Shown: positions 15,703 to 24,665 of the stretch, in pieces | How positions within the stretch are numbered: the stretch's first letter is position 1 | Layout of the letters: each line of letters opens with the position of its first letter | Source: Cohnella silvisoli | GTDB lineage: Bacteria > Bacillota > Bacilli > Paenibacillales > Paenibacillaceae | NCBI RefSeq assembly: GCF_021190915.1 | Contig: NZ_JAIOAP010000022.1 | Coordinates: 35,714-99,713 of the forward strand | Length of the DNA: 64,000 nucleotides | Direction: 5' to 3' | Notes under the pieces: generated by a model | Told to the model about the DNA's origin: nothing | What the model saw: the letters and a program-made list of their open reading frames with translations, nothing else | Databases searched by the model: none | Position numbers and translations under genes: made by a program

Positions 15703-16848
15703 CTATAAACCTGAACCGGGTCCACCTAATCCATGTACCCTAGCCTCCACCGCATCCAATTCCGGAAGCATGGAGAAAGGATGATCCAAGTAAAAGTAAG
15801 CGCAACTGGACCAGTCGTCCTGCCGTTCGAAATTGCCGTAATCGGGGATATCCTCTTCCGTTGCGAAATCAATCTCCCGCTGCTCTTCTCCCGCCTTCGC
15901 GACCACAATTCCGGCCTGGCGAAATACGGATTTCGTTTGCGGGTCCCAATAGCCGATCTGCTGCATCGTTACGCGGATATCCTGATAGAAGTAAACCGGA
16001 TCCGGCACGTGGTAACGGTAGAAGCAAAATTCCATCGTTTCCTTGTCCGCGACATGGCAGCCTTGATACAAATGGCTAAACTGCCCTTGCTCCCAACCGG
16101 TACCGATATAGTCCTCGGTGCCGGTACTGCATAAGCTGGGAAAAGCGTTGTCGCCGTCCAAATAAATTTTGCATTCACCCTCTCCCCACCACGACAAGCA
16201 GTATTTTTCCGTATCGGGTTTCACGCCGACATTGGCTCCAAGAAAACGGCCCTTGCCCGACAGCTTTGGTACAATCTCGTAGTCCTGCCGCAAGGAAGTC
16301 TGTCGCTCCCGGCGAAAATGAGCATGGAAATAGAGAAGCCGTTCCGGATGCCGATCCCCTGCCGTATAATCGATATCGTAGAAAAACATGGGTAAATCCG
16401 TGTCGCCTTCATTGGTCAAAGTCACTTTCATGCCGGTACGGAAAGGCATCGGAACGATGCAATTAAAGCTCCTGCCTTCGGGACTGCTGAACAAAGAGGA
16501 TTGGAAGGCTGCCGTTCTTCCCAGGCCCGTTCCGAAAAAATCGCCCAGAGGGGCACTGACCGCCGCCTTGTCCGCTCCATCCCAATAGAAGTCTAGCTTC
16601 AACGACCGCAGCATGCTGGGACTGCGATCGTTCAACGTCACCCATATTCGGAGAATGACGCCGCTTGTTCCCTCTTCCAAAGCGAGAATAACTTGTTCTT
16701 TGGCCCGGACGGAAATAAACGGCATCCCTTTCCTCCCGCCATTCGTTCGGGCTGCGTTTCCTTTGGCTGCGGTTCTATTCTCGGGACTTGCCCAACGCGT
16801 CTCCACGCCTTCCGGCATTTCATACATCGGATACGGATGGCTCATCAT
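15703..16848 (-). CDS. DUF2961 / GH172-type glycoside hydrolase
   Basis: 381 residues. The arrangement fits the DUF2961 family: a beta-sandwich jelly roll with LRSLKLDFYWDGADKAAVSAPLGDFFGTGLG, then WWGEGECKIYLDGDNAFPSLCSTGTEDYIGT and the C-terminal FYRYHVPDPVYFYQDIRV. That family is now GH172 and includes difructose-dianhydride and D-arabinofuranosidase enzymes. Family catalytic acids are glutamates, and a candidate is in TGTEDYIGTGW. Start chosen at ATG 16848, nine bases after AGGAG (a GTG lies at 16854). There is no signal peptide, so it should act on imported sugar. It is the last gene of the ABC-transporter operon. Confidence 0.85.
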   Translation of the reverse strand: MMSHPYPMYEMPEGVETRWASPENRTAAKGNAARTNGGRKGMPFISVRAKEQVILALEEGTSGVILRIWVTLNDRSPSMLRSLKLDFYWDGADKAAVSAPLGDFFGTGLGRTAAFQSSLFSSPEGRSFNCIVPMPFRTGMKVTLTNEGDTDLPMFFYDIDYTAGDRHPERLLYFHAHFRRERQTSLRQDYEIVPKLSGKGRFLGANVGVKPDTEKYCLSWWGEGECKIYLDGDNAFPSLCSTGTEDYIGTGWEQGQFSHLYQGCHVADKETMEFCFYRYHVPDPVYFYQDIRVTMQQIGYWDPQTKSVFRQAGIVVAKAGEEQREIDFATEEDIPDYGNFERQDDWSSCAYFYLDHPFSMLPELDAVEARVHGLGGPGSGL

Positions 16849-16880
16849 GCGCACCTACTCCTTTCTTTCATGGCCCCAGT

Positions 16881-18938
16881 TTATCGTTTATCGACAAAGG
16901 TTTTGCCGAGGTGATCCGTAATTCGCATATAGCTTTCCGCCGCGGCGCCGTTGCCCCAATCGAATATCGTAAATTCGCCCATATCGTCGTCCTTGTCGTG
17001 CGTTCTTCCCCCATGACCGTAATTTTCCATCATGAAGCCGTAATCGCTTTCCCCTAGAAATGGCCAAGCCTGCTCCCAACGCGACTTCACCTCGGGATTC
17101 TCGGGACAATACATCAGCACGAACGAGGCATATAGCGCCGCTATCCCGCGTTGGACGTATTCTTCTACGCCAAGCTCAATTCCGTAGCGGATGATGATTT
17201 CGGCGAACAAGCTTTGACGTGCGTCATTCCATTCGCCGTCGACGTTCATGACCCCAAAACCACCAAGCGCCGGCACGAAAATATACGGCGGTTGCCACGA
17301 TGCCTGGGTCATCAGCAATTCGTCCAAACAGCGGCGGCCGAGTTGCAAATAGGACGTCTCCTGCGTCGCCATATAACACTCGAACAGCGCTTCCGCTGTC
17401 CAGAACATCGAGAGGTTGCACTGTTTATACATGTTGTTTTTTTTCACTTTTTGTCCGACCAAGCTATCATGACCGTATCGGCTGCACGAATAATACGTTT
17501 CGAAATCTTCCCATCGGCCTTCCGATACAACGTATTTGGAGACTGCTTCCATTGCCCTTAATGCCGCTGTCCGATAGCTCTCATTTTCCGTAAGCTCATG
17601 CAGCTTGAGCAGAAAAGTGACCGACATCGACGATTCCGGGCCATCGTCCAGAACGCCGCAAGGGACTAAAGTATCGGCATCGATCCAGCCCGGGAAAAAG
17701 CCGCGCTCATCTTGCAAACCGAGCAAAGCATCGGCATAAGACACCGCATATTGGAGAAGCCGCTCGTCAGGCTCCAGTTCTTCGTACCATCTAAGCATCA
17801 GCAAAGCAGTCCAACTCATGTCCAAGAGATGCAGCGGCGCTTCTTTAACATTAGCGGTAAACGGATTGCGGTTGGAGTTGCCCCAATATTTCGTTTCCCA
17901 GCCCTTCGATCGATTAACTTTCTTGCCTTCGATTTCTACTTCCTCCATCTCGGCAGCGATAACGCTTGGGAAAAATCCTTCGCGTTGCGGCGCTGCAAGC
18001 GCAAGCTCCTTCGCGAGTAAAGCGCGCCGTACGTACTCGTTATTCCCTGTCCGCTGACCATACCGATATAAGCCCTGCGCCGAACGAAGCGAGCTGAACC
18101 ACGCCTGGTTCCAGATCGAGCGGAATTCCCGTTCGTTCGCGACCCCGGGATAGTTCGGGCTTTGCGTCACATTGACGATAAATACGGGTGCTCCGACTAT
18201 GCGGCCGTCCAGCTCGAACTCCTGCCAAACTGCTTTGTCCCAGCGATGAAATGCCCACTCGTAGGCATGTTGCACATAGGATTCGAGCGAACCTCTTAAC
18301 GGCTCGCCTGCGGCAAACAACGTGCGACCCCAGCCGTCCCACAGAAATTCGAGCACGTGCCGCCAAGGGTTGGCGATCTCTTCCTGATCGGTCGTGATAG
18401 CGATATAGAAGCCGAACTCCAACGTTCCGCGCGGAAACACGGCTCCGGGTTTGCGAATGTACAGCACATGCTCCTTAACGGCCGTAGCCGACATGCCCAG
18501 CGTCAGGTCGTTCCGCGGCGCATCGAGATCCATGTACCATCGCGGTGCATCGTCATCTCCCGAAACCGATTGGTGCGGCATCGCTGCCATGGCATCTGGA
18601 TCCGGAATAATCGTCAGCATTCGATCGCCGTCGTGGACGATAATGGCCGGTGAACGGAAAGAATGTTGATCGATTACGTGCTCGTCCGTCGGGGTCAAAT
18701 GAGGAGACCAGTGAAAGGTTGGGGCGAAGGCTGGGCGAATCGTGATCCGCCAATCGTCCTGCGGGATATCCGAGTCAAGCTGGAAAGTCAGATTCACCTT
18801 CGCCATCGTACCGTGAAGGTAAGTTATCGCGACTTGAGGGTTCACCGAGCCTAATGAACCGCAATCGATCGAAGCGATAAAAGGTTGGAAATGAGCAGAT
18901 AGCTGAATAGGCGACTTGTCAGGTTTCAGGTTGGACAT
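16881..18938 (-). CDS. Large protein with probable (alpha/alpha)6 barrel, unassigned
   Basis: 685 residues, no signal peptide. The N-terminal ~230 residues are beta-rich (VNLTFQLDSDIPQDDWRITI, WYMDLDAPRNDLTLG). The remainder is rich in helical hairpins with paired aromatic and acidic residues (AYEWAFHRWDKAVW, YADALLGLQDERGFFPGW, DGPESSMSVTFLLKLHELT, NNMYKQCNLSMFWTAEALFE, FDWGNGAAAESYMRITDHL). This is typical of six-hairpin glycosidases and some lyases. I do not recognise a defined CAZy family. It lies between the heparinase-like gene and the GH172-like gene, so a role in breaking down the same imported glycan is inferred. It is a good candidate for an uncharacterised enzyme. Confidence 0.65.
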   Translation of the reverse strand: MSNLKPDKSPIQLSAHFQPFIASIDCGSLGSVNPQVAITYLHGTMAKVNLTFQLDSDIPQDDWRITIRPAFAPTFHWSPHLTPTDEHVIDQHSFRSPAIIVHDGDRMLTIIPDPDAMAAMPHQSVSGDDDAPRWYMDLDAPRNDLTLGMSATAVKEHVLYIRKPGAVFPRGTLEFGFYIAITTDQEEIANPWRHVLEFLWDGWGRTLFAAGEPLRGSLESYVQHAYEWAFHRWDKAVWQEFELDGRIVGAPVFIVNVTQSPNYPGVANEREFRSIWNQAWFSSLRSAQGLYRYGQRTGNNEYVRRALLAKELALAAPQREGFFPSVIAAEMEEVEIEGKKVNRSKGWETKYWGNSNRNPFTANVKEAPLHLLDMSWTALLMLRWYEELEPDERLLQYAVSYADALLGLQDERGFFPGWIDADTLVPCGVLDDGPESSMSVTFLLKLHELTENESYRTAALRAMEAVSKYVVSEGRWEDFETYYSCSRYGHDSLVGQKVKKNNMYKQCNLSMFWTAEALFECYMATQETSYLQLGRRCLDELLMTQASWQPPYIFVPALGGFGVMNVDGEWNDARQSLFAEIIIRYGIELGVEEYVQRGIAALYASFVLMYCPENPEVKSRWEQAWPFLGESDYGFMMENYGHGGRTHDKDDDMGEFTIFDWGNGAAAESYMRITDHLGKTFVDKR

Positions 18939-18995
18939 GCTCGTACCTCCACTTCGTATCGTGATGAGAAGCCTAAGTTAAGATCGGTTATCGTG

Positions 18996-20876
18996 CTATT
19001 GTGCAATCGTGATTGATAATGTCCGAATTCCTCGTAATACCGGCGTTTTTTCAAAGAGAACTATACGGTACATAAGCTCTCCCCAATTCCTCTTCAGGCG
19101 GCTTTCCATAAAATCGATCGTTTCGCACCGAACGTCCAGATGCTCGGCATCGAAATGGATTACGGCTTCCTTGCCCGAGGCATATTCCAGGCGAATGATA
19201 CCCGGCTCGGCGATTACCGGCGTGCAGGGCGTCATCAGACTGTAGAAGATGTCAGCTGGTGTCCCTTTCATGGAGAAGTTATCGATTATCTCCACCGAAG
19301 CATTCCTTCCCCGGGTAAGCCTGATCGCTCGCCGCCAGCTGGCGATTCCAGCCTCCAGCGGATAAGCCGATGCGATATCGAGAGAGAGCTCGGAGACAAC
19401 GTCGCTTTGCCTATACTGTTCGGAAGCCGCTCGAAAATGACTGCCGTTCTGTTGAAGCACGCCCCGTACCGTCGGCAAATTGTGATATTGCGATTGCAGG
19501 TACCACAGCTCGTAACGCCGATCGCCGAACGTTTTCGCGCTGTACTCTTCCGTGCCGAGGTCGACGAGCAACGGATAACCGTCCGCGAAAACAAGGAAAT
19601 TGCCGATATCGTTATGATTGTGCGATTCTTGATTGTTGCCGCCTTTGGCCGCGACGTATAGTCCGAGCTCGCTGCCCTCTCGCTCCCGGGCCGTCATCAC
19701 CTGCGTATGAGCAAGCCAAGCGTCTTGGATATAAGGTGCCTTCATCCGGCTGGCCAAACGTTCTTTCTCAAGAAATAAATCCCTCAAGTGACCGTACATC
19801 CCGAACCAAATATGGATGCGAGGTTTTCCGCTTTTCGGTCGGCTTGCACCCAGTTGGATCATGGGGTTGTCTTTAGTGCTCCGTCCATATCGATATACGA
19901 CATCTCCGCCGGGATCCGCCTTCGCGTCGCAATCGGCGAAAGCGGCGAAATAAGAGTCGTGAATATGCACCTTGTACAAATAGGAACCGATGTCCCGGAC
20001 GATTGTCTCGCCAAACAGATCTATTTTTCCTTGCGATGCGAGTTGGAGAAGTTCCAAGCATTCATACAGCCCGCCGCCGGAGGGGCTCCAATAAGACGGA
20101 CCTTCGTCGCAGCAGCCATCGGGCGGATACGTGCGGATGAAAGCGTCCAAGCTGCGCATCGCTTTGGCGATGCCTTCGGCTCGCGCCGCCGGATCGTTTT
20201 CCAGCAGCAGGAACCCGGTCAACACGGCGCCGTTGCACCAAGGATTCCAATTGTTTACTCGCACGCCCTCCATAAAACCCAGCCACCAGTAATCGTCGCG
20301 CTCCATATACGGCTTCAACAATCTGTCTTGCACTTCGCGAACGATGCGTTCCCCTATTCGTACGCTAATTCCGTCAAAACGGCTTTGCAATAAGTAACGG
20401 GCCCAGATGAGCAACTTGGACGTTTCCGCCGTGAATAGTTCTACCCTATGATCGGATGCGTCCGGCAAACACTCATCCATGTTCACTTTCCAATGCAGCC
20501 TATGAGAGGGAGTTACCCATGACGTTTCCTCGCAAATGACGAAAATACCGTTGATGATCTGATCGAGAAATCGGCCTTCATCCTTGAAACATTCGGCGAT
20601 AACCATAATGCCGAGCACGCTTCGCCGTTCAAAAATAGCGTTGCTGTGCCGTCCAATTTCACCTGTCCGCCAATATTCCATATAATCGGACGTGCGGATG
20701 GCCGGCCATTCGTAGTCGGCGTACTGTTCCGCAAGCGTTACCCACATTTGCTTTGATTCGGGCAGCAAAGCCCCCCATGCTTCGCGGTTATCCGCTTTCG
20801 GAATCGGCACAAATCGCTCCGAATCAAGTATCACGTTCTCCAAACGTTCTTTTCCGTAACGTTCGTAAAGCATCAT
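18996..20876 (-). CDS. Heparinase II/III-like polysaccharide lyase
   Basis: 626 residues. The start is ATG 20876, after AAAGGAGGAG; ATG 20873 is equally possible. The N-terminal (alpha/alpha) toroid (about 1-350) ends before the beta-sandwich that opens with YVAAKGGNNQESHNHNDIGNFLVFADGYPLLVDLGTEEY. This is the hallmark of the heparinase II/III (PL12/PL21-like) family, where the histidines of SHNHND are catalytic or metal related. No signal peptide is visible, so the enzyme should act on oligosaccharides after import, eliminating at uronic acid residues. It is co-directional with the ABC transporter genes (50-base gap). Substrate unknown. Confidence 0.85.
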   Translation of the reverse strand: MMLYERYGKERLENVILDSERFVPIPKADNREAWGALLPESKQMWVTLAEQYADYEWPAIRTSDYMEYWRTGEIGRHSNAIFERRSVLGIMVIAECFKDEGRFLDQIINGIFVICEETSWVTPSHRLHWKVNMDECLPDASDHRVELFTAETSKLLIWARYLLQSRFDGISVRIGERIVREVQDRLLKPYMERDDYWWLGFMEGVRVNNWNPWCNGAVLTGFLLLENDPAARAEGIAKAMRSLDAFIRTYPPDGCCDEGPSYWSPSGGGLYECLELLQLASQGKIDLFGETIVRDIGSYLYKVHIHDSYFAAFADCDAKADPGGDVVYRYGRSTKDNPMIQLGASRPKSGKPRIHIWFGMYGHLRDLFLEKERLASRMKAPYIQDAWLAHTQVMTAREREGSELGLYVAAKGGNNQESHNHNDIGNFLVFADGYPLLVDLGTEEYSAKTFGDRRYELWYLQSQYHNLPTVRGVLQQNGSHFRAASEQYRQSDVVSELSLDIASAYPLEAGIASWRRAIRLTRGRNASVEIIDNFSMKGTPADIFYSLMTPCTPVIAEPGIIRLEYASGKEAVIHFDAEHLDVRCETIDFMESRLKRNWGELMYRIVLFEKTPVLRGIRTLSITIAQ

Positions 20877-20926
20877 CCGCTCCTCCTTTACAGAACACAC
20901 ACCTGCCGGTGCGCCAACTCTATTAT

Positions 20927-21814
20927 TTATTCCTTAACGCTGCCAAGCACGATGCCGCTCATGAAATAGCGCTGCAGGAACGGATAGACGCATAACACCG
21001 GCACCATGCCGAGAAAGATTTGCGCCGCCCGCAGAGCCCGGTCGTTCAGCTCGGATAGAAATCGCAGCGCCGTCGGATCGTTTAGCTGCGTCATATCCAG
21101 CTTCACGACGATGGTCTGTAGGTAACTGGCGAGCGGGTAATGAATCGGATCGTTCATATAGATGAGACCCTGAAACCATTCGTTCCAATGTCCGACGATT
21201 GTAAAAAGCGTAACCGTGGCAATCGACGGCATTGACAGCGGAACTATGATGCGCCATAGGGTTTGCCAATGTCCGGCTCCATCGATGAAGGCCGACTCCG
21301 ACAGCTCTTTCGGCAGATTGCGGAAAAAGTTGAGCATTAGGATGACGTTAAATATCGGCACCGCTCCCGGCAGCACGAGCGACCATAACGAATCAATCAA
21401 TCCGAATTCTCTTACAACCATGTAAGTAGGGATTAATCCCCCCGAAAAAAGCATCGTAAAGACGAATATCCAGGCATATCCGGTGCGGAACCGAAGCTGC
21501 GTTATTTCTTTGGAAAGCGGGTAAGCCGTCAAAATCGTCAGCAGCATATTCACGACAACCCCGAGCAGCACCCGTTGAACGGAAATGCCCATGGAGGTGA
21601 GAAACTCTTTCTTGGACGCGACGAAAGTATAGGCGCGGGTCGTGAATTCGACCGGCCATAGCGTTACTTTGCCGCCTTCGATCGCCGCCGCCGAGCTGAA
21701 CGAAACGGCCAGCACGTTGATGAGCGGCAATAGGCATACTAATGACATTGCGGCTAGCAACGAATAATTCAGCGCTATAAAAAGCTTCCGGCCCCATGCG
21801 TTATGTTGTACCAA
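20927..21814 (-). CDS. Carbohydrate ABC transporter permease (LplC/YtcP type)
   Basis: 295 residues with six predicted membrane segments. The EAA loop is visible as ELSESAFIDGAGHWQTLWRIIVPLSMPSIATV, which contacts the ATPase. The C-terminus FLQRYFMSGIVLGSVKE is the characteristic ending of CUT1 permeases. The start is TTG at 21814, after GAGGAG. It is paired with the permease at 21840 and the binding protein at 22810. No ATP-binding gene is present, so a shared MsmK-like ATPase encoded elsewhere is expected. Confidence 0.93.
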   Translation of the reverse strand: MVQHNAWGRKLFIALNYSLLAAMSLVCLLPLINVLAVSFSSAAAIEGGKVTLWPVEFTTRAYTFVASKKEFLTSMGISVQRVLLGVVVNMLLTILTAYPLSKEITQLRFRTGYAWIFVFTMLFSGGLIPTYMVVREFGLIDSLWSLVLPGAVPIFNVILMLNFFRNLPKELSESAFIDGAGHWQTLWRIIVPLSMPSIATVTLFTIVGHWNEWFQGLIYMNDPIHYPLASYLQTIVVKLDMTQLNDPTALRFLSELNDRALRAAQIFLGMVPVLCVYPFLQRYFMSGIVLGSVKE

Positions 21815-21839
21815 TATGATATTCTCCTCTCATGGCGCC

Positions 21840-22739
21840 TCAAAAGATGCGGTAATTGGCCAATCGGTAAGCAAGGAAATACGAGATTGAGATAAGGGCG
21901 AAAGAGATGACCGATTTGAATAAGCCTACCGCCGTAGCTACCCCATACTGCCCGTTGCCGAGACCGATTCGATAGACATAAGTATCGAGAATATCGCCGG
22001 TTGAATAGACGGAAGGGCTGTACAGGTTGAACACTTGATCGAACCCGGCGTTCAGCACGTTGCCTAAGCCGAGTGTTAGCAGCAATATGATGATCGGCAC
22101 GATGCCTGGCAGCGTAATATGCAGCGTCTGCTTCCAGCGGTTGGCTCCGTCGAGAACGGCGGCTTCATAAAGCGCCGGGTTTATGCCGGTAATGGCGGCG
22201 AGATAGACGATCGTGCCGAAACCGAATTCCTTCAACACGTCGGTGCCGACGAGAACGTACGGAAACCAGTCTGCATTGCCGAGGAAAAACACTTTTGTCA
22301 CACCGAGCCAGTCGAGAACCGCGTTGACGATGCCTGTCGTCGGAGACAGTACGTCGAGCAATATACCCGCCATAATGACCCAAGACAGAAAGTGAGGCAT
22401 ATATATCACTGTTTGTACGGTACGTTTAAACAGGCGTTTTCCGATTTCGTTAAGCAGCAGAGCGGTGATTAGAGGTGCGATCAATCCGGCGACGATTTTC
22501 ATCGAAGCGATAACTACCGTATTGCGGAACACCGTTATCGTTTCGGGTAAGCCGTAGACATACCTGAAATGATCCAAACCGACCCATTCCGACCCGAACA
22601 GCCCTTTGACGGGAATAAAATTTTGGAAAGCGATAAGTATGCCGGCCATCGGTCCGTAACAAAACAGCAGCACCAAAATAAGCCCCGGCAAAAGCATGAA
22701 ATGAAGCGGCAGTTCGATTTTCCAGTTTCTGCGTATCAT
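21840..22739 (-). CDS. Carbohydrate ABC transporter permease (LplB/YteP type)
   Basis: 299 residues, about six membrane helices. It starts MIRRNWKIELPLHFMLLPG with GCAGGAGG upstream. FLSWVIMAGILLDVLSPTTGIVN and the EAA motif ALYEAAVLDGANRWKQTLHITLPGI are typical of the LplB/YteP branch, which imports complex oligosaccharides such as rhamnogalacturonan fragments in Bacillus. The C-terminus NYRIF matches the family. It forms the membrane channel with the next gene. Confidence 0.93.
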   Translation of the reverse strand: MIRRNWKIELPLHFMLLPGLILVLLFCYGPMAGILIAFQNFIPVKGLFGSEWVGLDHFRYVYGLPETITVFRNTVVIASMKIVAGLIAPLITALLLNEIGKRLFKRTVQTVIYMPHFLSWVIMAGILLDVLSPTTGIVNAVLDWLGVTKVFFLGNADWFPYVLVGTDVLKEFGFGTIVYLAAITGINPALYEAAVLDGANRWKQTLHITLPGIVPIIILLLTLGLGNVLNAGFDQVFNLYSPSVYSTGDILDTYVYRIGLGNGQYGVATAVGLFKSVISFALISISYFLAYRLANYRIF

Positions 22740-22809
22740 GTTCCCTTAATCCTCCTGCCTTCATGAACAAAGGGGACAGAGGTTGCCCTCTATCCCCTCG
22801 GCTTCATGG

Positions 22810-24549
22810 TTATTGAATCTGACCGCTTGAGTTGACTTCGTCAAGGATGTCTTTGCCGCCCGAATCCATCCATTTCGTCACCCACTCATCGAAATAATCG
22901 AGCGGCTTCGCTCCCATAATAATCGACGTGAACGTCCTGACCTCCTCATCCCTTAAGGACGGTCCCTTCGCGACCATTGTCGGAGTCGGATTGCCGGTAA
23001 AGACCGACTGGAATATCCGATTTTCTTTCTTATATTGACCGATCACATCGAACGAGCCGCCGGGAGCCCACAATTTCTCCGCAGCCCACAAGCTCAGATC
23101 TCCCGCCCGATATTTCTCCACTTGATCGTAATACTGCTTCTGCTCCGTATCTAATTTGGATGGATCTTTCGAATTAATCGCATCCTGCACCGCATAAGCC
23201 GCATCCTGATTTTTCTCGGCGAAAGAGCCGTTGATCGGCGGATACATGTGAAAAGCGTAGTTTACGCCGTCAGCGTCGACGGAGTGGTAAGCCTGATCAA
23301 AATTACTGAACAGCTTATCTACGTAACGGTTGAGCAAGATGAACGGCGCTTCCGGATGCTTGGATTCTTTGCTGACCACGTAATATTTCGAAGGCAGTCC
23401 GCCCGTGCTCTGCGCCATAACCGGTTTGTCGTCCGCCGATACGATCGGATAGATTCCCCAATCGGATCCCGGCAAATCTTTCTTCATATTATTGATCGGC
23501 CAGGTCGGCACCCAGAAAGCTCCGAACGCCATCCCCACTTTATTCGAGGTAACGAGCTCGCCGGACTTGATCCCGTCGATGACGCTGAATTCCGGATAAA
23601 TCGCGCCGGCCTTGAACAGCTCCTGCAATTTGCCGAGCGCCGTTTTCACTTCCGGTTGGACGTCGGCCCAAGCCGCTTTGCCGTCCGCGCCCTTCACGAA
23701 ATTAAGGTTCGTTCCCGTACCTTTCGTCGGATTGAACGGGTAGGCGTGGTAGCCGTTGAAAAACCCTTCCAAACCGGACCAGCCGTTAAACAAGCTCATG
23801 TCCAGGCTTAAGCCGTACGTATCGTTCTTGCCGTTTTTGTCCGGATCGTTCTTCGTGAACGCCGTCGCGATTTTGATTACGTCGTCCATCGTTTTCGGAG
23901 GTTCAAGGCCGACGTTCTTCAACCAATCCGTGCGAATATAGATGCTATGCGCGTCGTCGCGCCCACCGCCGTCGGCGGGTATGCCCATGATTTTTCCGTT
24001 TACCGTCGAAGCTTTTAACCGCAGTCCGCCTCCTTCTTCAATGCTTTTCTTCGTTAGCTCGGAAGCATATTTGGCGTAGACATCCGTCAAGTCGGCTATC
24101 GTACCGGCTTGAACGAGGATTTGAAACTGTTGGGCATCGACCAGCATGAAGTCCGGCAAATCGCCCGACGCCATCGTTACGGCCATCTTGTTCTGATATT
24201 GCTGGTCGCTCACTTTCCATTTATTGATCACTTTAATCCCGAGAACGCTTTCGAAATCTTTCGTCCAAACATTAGAGTCTAGTGAATCGCCTGCCTGGAA
24301 CTTCACTCCCGCGTTAACGGATCGGACTGTCGTTAATTCGATCGGCGGATCGTATTTCCCCGTAGGACCATCAGGCACGGTTTGCTTTGCGGTCGTACTC
24401 GAGGAACTGGCGCTGGCGTTCGCGCTCGGCGAATCGCTAGGCGAATTCGAAGCCTTCTCCCCGTTATTATCCTTGGAACACGCAGTAACCGTTACCAACG
24501 CAAGTACTAGCATAACTAACGCTAATTGCTTCCACTTTTTGACGACCAT
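22810..24549 (-). CDS. Extracellular solute-binding lipoprotein (LplA/YtcQ type)
   Basis: 579 residues, long as usual for this family. The signal ends in a lipobox, VTVTACSKD (Cys about 24), followed by a Ser/Ala-rich linker, so it is anchored on the outer face of the membrane. Family landmarks: KFQAGDSLDSNVWTKDFE, NKMAVTMASGDLPDFMLVDA, GRDDAHSIYIRTDWLKNVGLEPPKT, SKYYVVSKESKHPEAPFILLN and, near the end, SIIMGAKPLDYFDEWVTKWM. It captures oligosaccharides for the two permeases downstream. The upstream region carries the shared regulatory box at 24635-24665. Confidence 0.93.
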   Translation of the reverse strand: MVVKKWKQLALVMLVLALVTVTACSKDNNGEKASNSPSDSPSANASASSSSTTAKQTVPDGPTGKYDPPIELTTVRSVNAGVKFQAGDSLDSNVWTKDFESVLGIKVINKWKVSDQQYQNKMAVTMASGDLPDFMLVDAQQFQILVQAGTIADLTDVYAKYASELTKKSIEEGGGLRLKASTVNGKIMGIPADGGGRDDAHSIYIRTDWLKNVGLEPPKTMDDVIKIATAFTKNDPDKNGKNDTYGLSLDMSLFNGWSGLEGFFNGYHAYPFNPTKGTGTNLNFVKGADGKAAWADVQPEVKTALGKLQELFKAGAIYPEFSVIDGIKSGELVTSNKVGMAFGAFWVPTWPINNMKKDLPGSDWGIYPIVSADDKPVMAQSTGGLPSKYYVVSKESKHPEAPFILLNRYVDKLFSNFDQAYHSVDADGVNYAFHMYPPINGSFAEKNQDAAYAVQDAINSKDPSKLDTEQKQYYDQVEKYRAGDLSLWAAEKLWAPGGSFDVIGQYKKENRIFQSVFTGNPTPTMVAKGPSLRDEEVRTFTSIIMGAKPLDYFDEWVTKWMDSGGKDILDEVNSSGQIQ

Positions 24550-24595
24550 CTGTTTGCCTCCCCCACAATCTCACTTCGATTGGCTTACAGGTTTC

Positions 24596-24665
24596 ATTAT
24601 GCGTCCCACGGGTTTCAACGAAAATAAGAAAGATATAGCTTTCCTTATCCTTTTATATCTACTTG
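24596..24665 (-). promoter_or_regulatory. Shared locus box and -10-like hexamer upstream of the binding protein
   Basis: Minus strand: the box CAAGTAGATATAAAAGGATAAGGAAAGCTAT lies at 24635-24665, directly after the regulator stop codon. 33 bases further a CATAAT hexamer follows. Almost the same box stands before the two giant secreted enzymes (31920-31951 and 36530-36559), also 32 bases from a -10-like hexamer. It is probably the binding site of the YesN-type response regulator encoded next door. The box itself is observed, the binding protein is inferred. Confidence 0.6.

Noticed and set aside
19788..20393. 201-codon plus-strand open frame opposite the heparinase-like gene
   Set aside because: No ribosome site or recognisable domain, and fully inside a well-supported gene on the other strand.
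20927..24549. Missing ATPase taken as an incomplete transporter
   Set aside because: CUT1 importers of this type usually lack a linked ATPase and share an MsmK-like one, so the absence is normal.
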